Source of the DNA: Pogostemon cablin
Lineage: Eukaryota; Streptophyta; Magnoliopsida; Lamiales; Lamiaceae
Length of the DNA stretch: 64,000 bases
Direction: 5' to 3'
Assembly (NCBI GenBank): GCA_023678885.1
Contig: CM042970.1
Span: forward strand, 2,272,355-2,336,354
Shown: piece after piece, positions 48,775 to 59,966 of the stretch
How positions within the stretch are numbered: the first letter of the stretch is position 1
Layout of the letters: the number at the start of each line of letters is the position of its first letter
Notes under the pieces: generated by a model
Databases searched by the model: none
What the model saw: the letters and a program-made list of their open reading frames with translations, nothing else
Told to the model about the DNA's origin: nothing
Program-made: the position numbers and the translations under genes

Positions 48775-50538
48775 ATGTCGCGCCAAATGGTAAAATGGAA
48801 GAAGGATGACGATGAGGTGGCGGCGGAGGGCGGTGGAGGCACCACCCTCGCCGCCATTGAGTCTCTAGCAATGCCTCTTGTGAGTGATTAAATGGATTGA
48901 TTTCTTGCTGCATATATGTGATGATTGTAGGTTGATCTTTTTGTTGAATTTCAGGTGCAGGAAGTGGTGTTCTTTGCGGATTTAGGATGTCCGAGGTGCC
49001 AGCAGAGGGTGGCTGAGATTATGTCCAAAATGAATGGTTAGGCTTTGATTCTTGAAATTATGTATCTATCTATCTCGTTTTTTGGGGTGGTGGTGTTGGG
49101 GGAGTAATTCTAGAAGGGTGGAATGGTGGTGGTGGTGGTCCAACGTGGCGGCGTTTAGGTGTCTTGACTTTCATGATTTTAGCCGTTGTTTTCAGACCAT
49201 AGGATTCCTTTTTGGTAATAGTAATAATTCCTTCCAACTCAGTATTAATTTTTAATGTTTTATAAAGTGAACTTTTTGCTTTATGGAGTAATGGGTTGGG
49301 TTGAGATAATAATGATGACAGTCTGAGAGTTAGTGTAAGAACATAACACCTAAATTTTGTACTCTTTAAATATTTTATTTTATTTTTATGTCAGTTTTTT
49401 TGGGTTGATTTCAACAGAACTTGGTAACGAAATTGTGTCATTTTTGTTTATTTATTTATTGTTATTTTCATGATTAAATTTCCTCAATGTCTGTTTTGAT
49501 CATTTTGTGGATTACTGATTGTTATTTCATTTGATATGCTGAAAAAGAAATTATGATGCTAAATACTCACTATGCGGTTAATCTATCAATTTTACTATTT
49601 TTGGTCTTCCACTCTCAATCTATTCATTTTTCTTATGATGCTAAATACTTATTCCGCTGTTAATCTATTAATTTTACTATTTTGGGCATTCCAGTTTCAA
49701 TCTATCCATTTTCCTTTTTAGATATATGGATCCATACCCTCACTAATACAATTAAAATATGGGACCACACCCTCAACTAATACAACTGCGTACTACATAT
49801 AAAATAATAATATTTCTTAGTTCACATATAAAAAACAAATTAATACATTAATAATGGCCAGATTTGATACATTAATAATGGTCTAGAGGGAGCAAATTTT
49901 AGACTCATGTGGAGCATATAGAAAATGTCACCGAGGAACAACATATGATTCCGATCTCTTGTTATATAATAACATTTTGAACGAGTGACACTTAGTCACG
50001 AAAATATTAAAATTAAATTTAAAAATAAAAAAATAACCCCCCCCCCCCCCCCCCCCCACATGGGACAGTTGTACACAGCTTGTGTGAAAACTTGGTTCTT
50101 GGTTTCCTTTTGGATTTGTCCTTTTTCCTTTTTCTTTTGATTTTATATATTTATTTTATTAAGGGTAGTCCCCACTCATTTTCTTGAATCATCACAGACA
50201 AAATTGCACCTTATATTAATGTTACCGTTTGAGGTAAAAAAAAAATTGTGCATATTCTTGGGCTTATCTTGAAATTACATATACTTCCTCACATTAAACA
50301 CATACAAAGTACACATAATGGCTAAAATTTGCAGATCTCCATGTTTTAAGGTTGTTTTTTTGTTTGCATTAATGCAGGGGAGACTCAATCTGTGGTGATT
50401 AGTGTTGTTGAGAAGAAGGTGACACTGACTTGTACATATCTTACTGCTGATAAACTCCCCGGGCGACAGCTCGCCCGTCGGAGTTCATGGGCCAAACTTC
50501 CCCTCGTCGTTCGTCTCTTCCGTTCGTCGTGCACTTAA
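48775..50538 (+). CDS. small heavy-metal-associated (HMA) domain protein, CPRC type
   Basis: Three exons: 48775-48879, 48955-49036, 50378-50538; 115 aa. An acidic/Gly-rich N-terminus is followed by an HMA half-domain VVFFADLGCPRCQQRVAEIM with the metal-binding CxxC (C47, C50), then QSVVISVVEKKVTLTC completing the ferredoxin-like fold. The tail (LPGRQLARRSSWAKLPLVVR) is basic and lacks a C-terminal isoprenylation CaaX box, so it is not a classical HIPP. HMA proteins bind Cu, Zn or Cd and act as chaperones; the metal cannot be told from sequence. Intron phases are 0 then 1, the same as in the neighbour at 51.1 kb. Intron 2 contains a MITE and a run of 21 cytosines. Confidence 0.75.
49558..49890. 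mobile_element. Stowaway-like MITE with duplicated left arm
   Basis: The interior (GGATCCATACCCTCACTAAT, ACTAATACAACTGCGTACTA) matches the MITE at 38358-38587. The left segment GCTAAATACTYAYT...TTAATCTATYAATTTTACTA occurs twice (about 49558 and 49638). Within intron 2 of the first HMA gene. Confidence 0.6.
50037..50057. repeat. poly-C run
   Basis: Twenty-one consecutive C on the plus strand, in the HMA gene intron; length is likely variable and prone to sequencing error. Confidence 0.9.
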
Positions 50539-51121
50539 CTTCTAACCTAAACATGAAAAGATACAAGATTATTCGCCGTATAGATGCATAACATATTATT
50601 TACCATAAACACCACATTTTATAGATGTAAATAAACATTTTGTCAGTGTTTGGACTATGGAACATGAATAACAAGATTTGTTTGTTCTTTTGAGTTTCAT
50701 AAAAGATTTGTTCCCCCCCACCCCCTCTCCCCAACAACCAACATGAAAAGGATACTAATTTATTCTTTACAAGGCAAGAAAACAGTTGGGAAGTTGACTA
50801 TGTTAAGACATCTCTGGTTAAGGCTTCTCAACCATGAATGGAATTAGATTCCTTCTTGTAAGAAATAGACATTAATTTCCATAAAAATACCAACAACATC
50901 AAGAACCATATGATGATCTTTCAACACAACATATATGTATATTTATTTTTCCTCCATCATTTTTCTGAATCATTTATTTTTGGGACAATTAATCAGCTGT
51001 CAAACTGGGATCTCATCAAAGTTCTCTGTCTGGAGAGGCAAGATTTGTTCTGACCAGTTTGATGCAAGAAAAAGAAACATAATTAATCAAATTTGTTTTT
51101 TGTGAAGAGCAGGTTTATTGT

Positions 51122-51763
51122 ATGGTGATGAGGATTAATCTGGATTGCAGTGCTTGTTGCAAAAAAATGAGGAGGATTCTCCTTAGAATGAAAGGTAGAT
51201 CTAATGAGTTATGTTGATTCTTACCCTAGACTAGATTCTCCTTTATAAACCTCCACTTTTTCATATTTAAAACTAAAAGTTGGTTTGTTAGAAATTCACT
51301 ATAATTGGTGTCAAATTTAACATATTTTGGAGATAAAATATTCAACCGAAGAGCCAAGACATTAATTATGGAGTACAAGCATTAAAGTTTTGTTCCCATG
51401 CATGTTTGGGGGGAGTCAAATTTAAAAAAATGAAGGAAATTAACCCCCGTGAATTAACACCCTCATAGCACCTTATTGAATATATATTTGCCATTCTTTT
51501 CAGAAAATTTTTATTCATTTTCTATCAATTCTCAAATGCACAAAATAGGTGAGAAAATGTGATGTGTTGCAGAAATAGAGAAGCACATGATAGAGAAGCA
51601 AGAGAACAAGGTAATGGTGTGTGGGAGATTTGTTCCATCAAATGTTGCAATAAAAATAAGAAGAAAGATGAATCGCAGAGTTCAAATTCTGGAAATTCAA
51701 CAGCTATCCAATGTAAATGCCCATATAGAAGAAATGCCACCTCTACTTGAACAACCTCTCTAG
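51122..51763 (+). CDS. small HMA domain protein, LDCSAC type
   Basis: Two exons visible: 51122-51194 and 51573-51763; 87 aa if translation starts at ATG 51122. The frame is open back to an AG acceptor at 51111-51112 (VYCMVMRIN), so an upstream exon is possible. MVMRINLDCSACCKKMRRIL carries the metal-binding CxxC (C9, C12), then EIEKHMIEKQENKVMVCGRF and VAIKIRRKMNRRVQILEIQQ complete the HMA fold. This matches a family of short plant HMA proteins (copper-transport-like). It follows the first HMA gene on the same strand with the same phase-1 intron inside the domain. Confidence 0.75.
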
Positions 51764-53957
51764 TTCTTTTATTTCAACACTCAACACTTTAAACACTATA
51801 GATTTTTTTTTTAAAAATACTATATATTAATTAAAAATAGTTATAAGCTCTTTTATATAGTTTATAACTATAATAATGGTATAAACAGATCAGTGAATAT
51901 AGCAAATATATGCGTTTTTCTTTCTGTACGTGTATAGGATATGTATCTTCTCTCTCATTGTTCGCGTTAAATTATTGTGTACATTAGGAAATTTCTCTCC
52001 TTTATTTAGATATATGTATTGATTTTTTTTAGGTCATACACATAAATCAACAAAAGGTATATCTCACGTGTGCGAGTAGAAATAGAATTATAAAATTTAG
52101 CATTAATTCTCCTCAAAAGGATCTAAATATTAGACAAGTATATGATAATGATTTTGCTTTAATTGATTAACTTCCAAACACAACATGGGAGTATTTTATT
52201 GGAGCGTATATTGTATACATTCATTGCACATTGAAGTTAATTAAAGTTATAATAATTCATCCAATTCAAAAACTAATTAGTACTGTGGTGTATTTATTGT
52301 TAAAAAATCATGAAAGTAGAAAAGCAGAATTCACTATTAGCTGTATTATTTAATCCCTAGTTCCTTTTTTCTCTATATTATCATTCACAATATAACATTA
52401 TTTTAAATTCTTATAATTGTGATGGGTGGTAGTTTGCCATTTGGAAGAATAATACTCTGTCCTCGTTTGCTTTTTTCAAGAGATTAAAGAGTATATGTAT
52501 TACAGAACATTTTCATATAAAAGTCTAAAAGTGTGCATTTCAATTTTGGCTCCATTTTAAAGGTGTTTTAGAATTCAATTTTTTAGTTCATTGAACTATT
52601 GGAATTAACTTAATTTAGTGATATTTGGTTTCGATTTTAAACAAGTATTTGATTTTCAAAATCCACATAAAACCATTTCTATATACACTTACAAACCTTA
52701 CAAATTTGATCTTATAAACATACTCTGATTAGATCATTGAGTGGGAAATTATATACGCTACTGAATGGAAGATTAATATGTAAATGATAATAGGTTTAGC
52801 AAACATCAAATGGTATGAAACATTTACGTGAATTCATTCAGTTTAATAAGTATCAACAGACAATATTAATAATTTCGTCATACATTCCCTTTGTACTTTC
52901 AAAACTGTCAATTTTATCATTTTGGTGGTCACATTAAAAAATAATTCTCCCATCCCATAATCAAATCCAAAAAAGTTGGTACTCAAAATTAATCAATATG
53001 CCATTATTTTTAATTCAAAAAAGGTGAGGTTAAATAACATTTAAAACTCATCCACAAAACATTAAATTTTAAACTCTTTAATTTACAAGAAAAAAATAAA
53101 CGAAAATTTTATTATACCAAAGCTAAAATCTTGTAAACATGTTCGTTTATTATACTCACGATCTCTCTTTTCCTTTCATGTTTCTGCTACCAATTAGTAA
53201 TTATTCATATGATATTAAATTTTATTTTAAAATGATTAAACTCTAAAGTTTTTAAAATATTTATTTATTTGATTTTCATGAGCAATGATGCCTATAACAT
53301 ATATATGATTGTTTGATTTTTATGAAAGAATGGTCACAAACATACCACTATGCGTGAGTGCGACAAGAAAATCAAATTAATACTACTATTTGACGAATTA
53401 ATATGAGTTCAAATAATATTTAAGAATCTTAACAAACTTAACGTTGAGCTAGCTATTAACTTCTCACACTATATTCAAATATTGCAAATTTTGACCTCCA
53501 ACTTGATTATCTATATAGATGTGCAAATGCCCAAAGCTAAATTCTCAAACACCATTTAAATCTACCCATACCCTTTTCTAATAGTAAGATACAAGTAACA
53601 CTAGCCGTATACAAAGAAAATGCTCTGCCCAAAGGTGATATTTGTTCGAAGAGTATGCACGATTTCAAAATCATGAATGATGATAATTTATAAGTAATAT
53701 TTGGGTTTTGATCAAGTAAATTTTAATTGTGTTAATTGCCGGAAAAGTCCTTGTCTTTACTTTTATTGTAAATTAGTCTAAATTTTTGAAAATTTGCAAA
53801 AAATTACTCCACTCTAATGCCCATTTGCAACTCAAACAATTAGATAGTAGGAGGTCTGTTCGGATGCTGACGTGCCAATGTATAAGCCAAATCACTCTAT
53901 AACCTTTACAAAAATGTTTAAATCTAGAAAACAAAACCTTCTCCATCTTTATTCTAG
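51764..53957. other. AT-rich intergenic DNA, no gene seen
   Basis: No conserved coding frame or RNA. A weak MITE-like end (ATTCCCTTTGTACTTTCAAA) is at about 52885 without a clear partner. Confidence 0.45.
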
Positions 53958-54020
53958 TGCGGGGAGAAGCAACTTGCTGTCGAAGAGATTTTGTCCATGG
54001 TGCTGACGAAGATGAGGTAG
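53958..54020 (+). pseudogene. short HSP70-like coding fragment
   Basis: Translates as CGEKQLAVEEILSMVLTKMR then TAG. The pattern GEKQxAxEEIxSMVLTKMR is close to the region ahead of the second ATPase motif in HSP70 proteins. Only 20 residues match and the following sequence does not continue the family, so this is a tiny relic or a chance match. Confidence 0.4.
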
Positions 54021-54663
54021 GGAAGCAGGTGTTCGCCTTTGCCTGATTCTCCGCTCTCTTGCTCGGCTCGCTACATTCACCATCGCGGGCAACACTCTCT
54101 ACGACTATCCCTCTACCGTATCGTCATGGATTAACCCATTTTAATTTTATGTAAAAGATGAATATTGATAGTTAGAAAAATATTCGTTTGAGAAGAAATG
54201 TGAGAATTGAGATAAGAAAAACAGAAAAAATACTGATTAATAAGATATAAATAGTGAGTTATTAAAAAACGAAGTAGTAAATTAGTATAAATTAGATTTT
54301 TAAAATTTATATATTATTTTTAAATCAAAGCCTAGCATTAAAACCTCAAAACAAAAAAAAATCATCATGTTTATTGAGGGTGAAAATTTTAAAACATAAA
54401 AGTGGAGTAATTAAGATTACAGAGTATTTAGCAATATTACTTTCATTAGGGATTACTATCAAGGGCTATAATAGTAATTAGAGATGCATCAGAGCAGATA
54501 ATAAAGACGTCTGATATTTTTCTCATCGTAAAACCTCTTTTATTTTAGGCTATTCTGTCGAGTAATTTCATCGATAAATTTCCCCAAACCTTTGCCCTAA
54601 CCCTAGTTCGTCTTATCTTCACTTTGGCAATCGATCGTGAATCCCTCTACATCGTCGCAGATA
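54021..54663. other. upstream region of the PRP4 kinase gene
   Basis: AT-rich; the stretch just before the ATG (CCAAACCTTTGCCCTAACCC) resembles a plant 5' UTR. No TATA box assigned. Confidence 0.45.
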
Positions 54664-57600
54664 ATGGCCGGTGATTCCGCTGAACCGACGCGCCGAAAGC
54701 ATCATCGATCCTCCTCGATCGACGAAACGGAGGAGCGTTCAAAACGCCGCAAACACCGACACCATCGTCATCGCCATCACCACCGACATCGGAGCAGTAA
54801 AGAGAAGGAGGAAGCTCAGATAACTAGGGAAGAATTAGACGTTGAAAGAATTAATGATTCTGGGGATGAAGAAAAGAAATTGGAAAGCAAGGGAGACGGC
54901 GGTGTTGGTTCTTCGGTTGAAGTGTCGGTCAAGCATGAATCGGGGTTCGCGGGGGTTGATTATGAGATGGAGGAAGGGGAGATCGTGGATGATGATGGTT
55001 TGGTAAGTTTTGTTGATGAGGATTCCGAGAAGTCAAAGAAGAGTTTGCGTTCTGATGTTGAGTTTGGGGAAATCAAGACCAATGGATGTGATGTTTTGAA
55101 CATGGTGTGTTCAGATTCCCCTCGCTCTTTTCTTTACCCCTTATTTTCCTACATGGTTGTTCATTAGATCTTGTCTCTTTGGGTATCTGCATAATTATTG
55201 ACAAAAAAAAAAACCATGTGATTAATTACACCAGTAAGACTCTAATCTTGTTGTTGGTATAAATTTTTTTATAGCCTGTTAGATAATTTAACAAATCTTT
55301 CATACTTTCGTCATTACTTGCATGGCACTTTGAGACAAGGCAAATTGTGTTTGAAAACCTTTAAACCGTCTTTTGGAAATTAGGTTAGTGAGAACCAGGA
55401 CACAGGCCTCATGACTATAAAATGTTTGTTGCATAAGTTTTTGATGAAATTTTTATATATTGTAAATATTCAGTTTTCTTCTGAATATTTTTTTTTGCTC
55501 AATTATCTGGACCAAATAAATTATATCGTTAGGGAGCTTTGTACCCGTGATTGCATTTTGTTGCCAGGCAAAGTTTCCTAGGCGTTTCCACTTTCCAGAA
55601 GACTGAAATGATGGCTTGCAGTTTATTGTAAGACTTGGTTACATGTCAAAAGCTTTCTGTAAGAAATTGTTAGTTGTAAATGTGGTTCTGGTTTATTGAG
55701 TAATGTTCCCCTTCAACATTTTTTTACAGGGAGTTAATGAAAAGAGTGTGGAAAGAGTAAATGAAAAATCAAAGAAATTGTGGAAGGACAAAGATGATGG
55801 TAAAGAAAGTGGTGAAATGGATCATGAGAGAATTTCTGATTCTGAGGGTCTTGCGAATGGGGAATATGCACTGAAAGATAATGAAGTTGATGACATTGTT
55901 CTCCCAAAATATGATAAACAGACAAGCAACATTGATGATGAAGTTGAGCTAAGATTTGTGAGGAAATCTTTATCTTCTGAGAAAAAGCCAAGGGTTGTTT
56001 CACGTCCCCATTCTCATCAAAATCATCTGAAAGAAAGTTCTTCAATTAATTTATCGAAGTCACCTGATTGGTCTAGGGGAAGGTCTAGGTCCCGAAGCAT
56101 TGTTCGTGAAGCTTCTGTGGACGAACCCAATAATATCCGAAGTAAACATCATAGTGCATCTGATGATGAAGGGGTGGCTGCGAATGACAAGAAGTATAGA
56201 CACAGCAGCAAAGATAATTTGAAGGAGAAAGAAAGGGAGCGTAGTTCTAGCAGGTATACAGAGAGAATAGAAAGACATTATTGCAGGGAGACTTATGATG
56301 TTAGGGGTGGAAGCAGGGAGAGGGAGAGGGATTTGGACAGGGATAGAACTAGAGAAAGAGAAAGGGAGAGGGAGAAGGAAAGGGAAAAAGAAAGAAACAA
56401 ACTCCGAGATAGATATGGAGGGGAGAGGAAGCAAGAGATTCTGAATGACAGGTCAAGAGACAGGGACAATGAACGGGAAAGGGAGAGGGTAAGAGAACGG
56501 GAGAGGGATAGAGAAAGAAATGTAGAGAGGAACCAGGATAGGGATAGAAGCAAAGAAGATTTTAGAGATGGCCGGAGAGCTAGAAGCAGAGATAAGGATA
56601 ATGACACTGACAGGTTAAGCAGACGCCATAAATACGGAAAGGAGGAAGATGACTACCGAAACAGAGGTTATGATTCCAGGCACCGAAGAAATACTGGTGA
56701 TTACCATAGAGAGAAAACAAGGAGGAGTGATGCTAATAATGCAAACTCTAATGATAATCAAGAGGAGCATAATAATGCCAATCATCAAAGGTATATTTTC
56801 TAAAAATAATTAGTTAATTTGAGTATTTCTCTTTGTTCTCCCAATATTGAGTTTGGAAGGTCGCAGGGATGATGACAGACAAGAGGACTATCAAGAAAAG
56901 AATGTGATGCAACTTGCAGAGCAAGAAGAGGAAGAGGATGAGCTTGAAAAAATTAAGGAAGAAAGTAGAAGGCTCCGGCAAGCTATTCTTGAGAAGTACA
57001 AGAATCAACAGCAGCAACCTGAATCACGGTCACAAGATATGGGTATGATGCTGTAATGAATTTGTTGTTCTTGTCATTTAATTATGGTAGTATATGGCAT
57101 TATTTGAAAGTTATTTCGTTAGTCCTCTGTCCTGGAAAGTTGTTCAGCTTCACTATTTCATATTTTTTAAAAAAGTTACTTTTTGACTTTTGTTTTGTAA
57201 TTTGGTATTTTTGGGTATTAAGTTTGAAAGGGATGACAAGTTTTGAAATTAAAAGGTTTTGGATTAAGATAATATTTCCTTTTTTTTTGGGGAGGTGGGG
57301 GGTGGGGTGAGCAATTTTATGGGACAAATAAATAGGAAAAAACCAACGATTCTATGGGATGGAAGGAGTGGTATTTTATAATTTATGTGATTATATTATG
57401 TCTAATATGAATTTTCCATGTTTGAATGTATACTATATCCTTGTGGTGGTGATGTTTGTGGCTGATTATTGCTGCTTATTTGCCAGAAATGGATCAAGTC
57501 AGAGAGTCCACTGCACAAGTGCCATCAGCTGAAGTTGTGAGCGACAAATCTGACATTCAGGTGGAAGGGACGGATGTTTATGTTCCTGAACCATCCTTTG

Positions 57601-59966
57601 CTGTGGGGAAATCACCTTCACAAAATGGTTCTTCTGTTAAGATGCCCACTGGAACTGGTGGACTAGGAGAAGGTACCCCCAAGGTATTTCAGTTGTTCTT
57701 GAAGTAGAATATAATTTTTTCCCAGAAAAGCTCATCCAATGATCTCTATGGCCTTGTAATATATATTTAATCGTGAAATCTTTTAAAATATGTTATCAAT
57801 TTTGATATGGAACTATGCAGAGTGAGAGATCGGAAGATATGTTTTGCGATGATATATTTGGAGAATCACCTGCTGGAGTTCGTAAAGCGGTGAGTCCTGC
57901 AAACCTTATCTATTTTTGCCTTCATTTTCCCTCAGAGTTATGTTATTTTAATTTGAGAATCTTGATTTCATTGAACTCTTTGATTTTCCTAGTTTTTCTC
58001 TGTACAATTTTCGCAGTTGGCAGCCATATTCTTTCTATCTTATCTGGAAACTATAACATTCTTGTTCAGAGTTTTCAATTTGCAAAAACTTCTTCATTAT
58101 TTTTAAAATATGGAGCAGGTCCTTATCTTCATTATTTTACAGGGTAAGGGAGATGGTGTAGCTGTTGAAAAGAGTGGACTTCATGACAATTGGGATGATG
58201 CAGAAGGTTACTATGGTATGTGGCTGACTTCTAGTATCTTTCCCATTTTATACGCTATTGATTCTATCATTTTTTTTTCCAAGTTTTGATGTCATATTTC
58301 TGAAACTGTTGGCTTGGATAATGGATACATGGCTTTTAGATATGGTTTATAATTGTTAACTTGTATCTTTATGGTAGTGTAGATCTTTATTAGTCCTGGA
58401 AAATAGCCTATGTACTTGTCATTTTTATGGTCCTTTTGAATAATGGTGTCCTTATTACATTCAGGCTATCGTTTTGGGGAGGTGCTTGATGGCCGATATG
58501 AGATAATAGCTGCCCATGGAAAAGGAGTATTTTCAACTGTAGTACGTGCGAAGGATCTCAAGGCTAGGCCTGGTGATCCTGAAGAAGTGGCCATCAAAAT
58601 CATACGCAATAATGAAACAATGTCAGTGATTAGTACTTAGGTTTTATAGCTGTTAATGCATGTTTCAAGTATCATATTGTAAGCCTTGTGGCACCCTTCT
58701 TAATATTGCTTGTTAATTGTTCCTCGCAGGTACAAGGCAGGTATGGAAGAATTAGTCATACTTAAGAAGTTGGTTGGTGCAGATCCTGAGGATAAGCGCC
58801 ACTGTGTTCGTTTTCTTTCTACATTCAAGTACCGGAATCATCTATGTTTAGTTTTTGAATCACTTCATATGAATTTACGAGAAGTTCTCAAGAAATTTGG
58901 TCGTAATATTGGTCTGAAGCTTACTGCTGTGAGGGCATACGCTAAACAACTCTTCATAGCACTGAAGCACCTGAAGAACTGTGGTGTACTGCATTCTGAT
59001 ATCAAACCCGATAATATGCTGGTATGATGTCTCTATATTTTTCTCATGAAATTTCATCATCTTAATGCTAACTGTATTTCCTTCATATGTCATTGTAATT
59101 TGTCTTTGTAGGTGAATGAAGCAAAAAATGTACTGAAGTTATGTGACTTTGGTAATGCTATGTTTGCTGGTAAAAATGAAATCACTCCTTACCTCGTTAG
59201 CCGTTTTTATCGTGCCCCTGAGATCAGTAAGTGTTGCCTTATATTTGCTCTTATGCTTCTTATATTCTCTATTCAATTCCTTAAAATTTTAGTTGAATAA
59301 TTGGTGTAATTCTTTATTTTAGTTCTAGGACTCCCATACGATCATCCCTTGGATATATGGTCAGTTGGTTGCTGTTTGTTTGAAATTTACACTGGAAAAG
59401 TCCTGTTTCCTGGGTCTACAAATAATGACATGCTACGTCTTCACATGGAATTGAAAGGTCCTTTTCCGAAAAAGATGCTACGAAAGGTGAGAAATGAGTT
59501 TAGTCAATTTTTCGTTTGGCATTTTTATTCCCTTTTTTTTTTCTTTTCTTTTTCTGTGTTGCAGTTCACTTCATCGTTTCTTACATGTTACTTTGCTGCA
59601 GGGAGCATTCACAGATCAACATTTTGACCATGATTTGAATTTCCTTGCAACTGATGAGGACCCTGTTTCAAAGAAGGTCGGTATGCCACTTCTCTTGAGC
59701 CTTGATTTTTCTATATTGGTTGTTAAAAGTTTATTTTCTTCCTTGTATAAAGAAATTTCTCTGCTCTGTCTCTGCAGGTAATTAGGAGACTAATTGTGAA
59801 TATCAAGCCAAAAGACTTTGGCACTTTAATTTCAGGGTCTCCTGGTGAGGATCCAAAAATGGTAGCTAATTTTAGAGATCTTATGGAAAAAATATTTGTC
59901 TTGGATCCAGACAAGAGGCTCAATGTATCACAGGCCTTGAGCCATCCTTTCATCACGGGCAAGTGA
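54664..59966 (+). CDS. PRP4K: PRP4-type serine/threonine kinase (splicing)
   Basis: Twelve exons: 54664-55104, 55730-56790, 56852-57042, 57487-57683, 57821-57889, 58143-58215, 58465-58621, 58730-59021, 59112-59226, 59323-59486, 59602-59676, 59778-59966; 1007 aa. The ATG at 54664 starts MAGDSAEPTRRKHHRS. Residues 1 to about 500 are charged, with His/Arg repeats (KHRHHRHRHHHRHRS) and an Arg/Glu/Asp domain (REREREKEREKERNKLRDRY) typical of splicing proteins. The kinase domain starts near 677: YRFGEVLDGRYEIIAAHGKG, VAIKIIRNNETM (ATP lysine), HSDIKPDNML (catalytic D820), LKLCDFGNAM (D839), VSRFYRAPEIILGLPYDHPL and DPDKRLNVSQALSHPFITGK. PRP4 kinases phosphorylate tri-snRNP proteins during spliceosome activation in the nucleus; the Arabidopsis orthologue is PRP4KA. 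HxDIKPDN with Ser or Cys at x suits the family. Confidence 0.95.
57115..57372. mobile_element. Stowaway-like MITE in PRP4K intron 3
   Basis: Left end TTAGTCCTCTGTCCTGGAAA and right end TCTATGGGATGGAAGGAGTG form degenerate inverted repeats. Interior TTACTTTTTGACTTTTG and TTTGGTATTTTTGGGTATTA resembles the MITE at 20998-21284. Confidence 0.55.

Noticed and set aside
54637..54663. Upstream start for the PRP4 kinase
   Set aside because: The extension opens at GTG; the first in-frame ATG is 54664.
56293..56607. Leu/Ser-rich open frame on the minus strand
   Set aside because: It is the complement of the Arg/Glu/Asp repeat region of the PRP4 kinase and has no features of its own.
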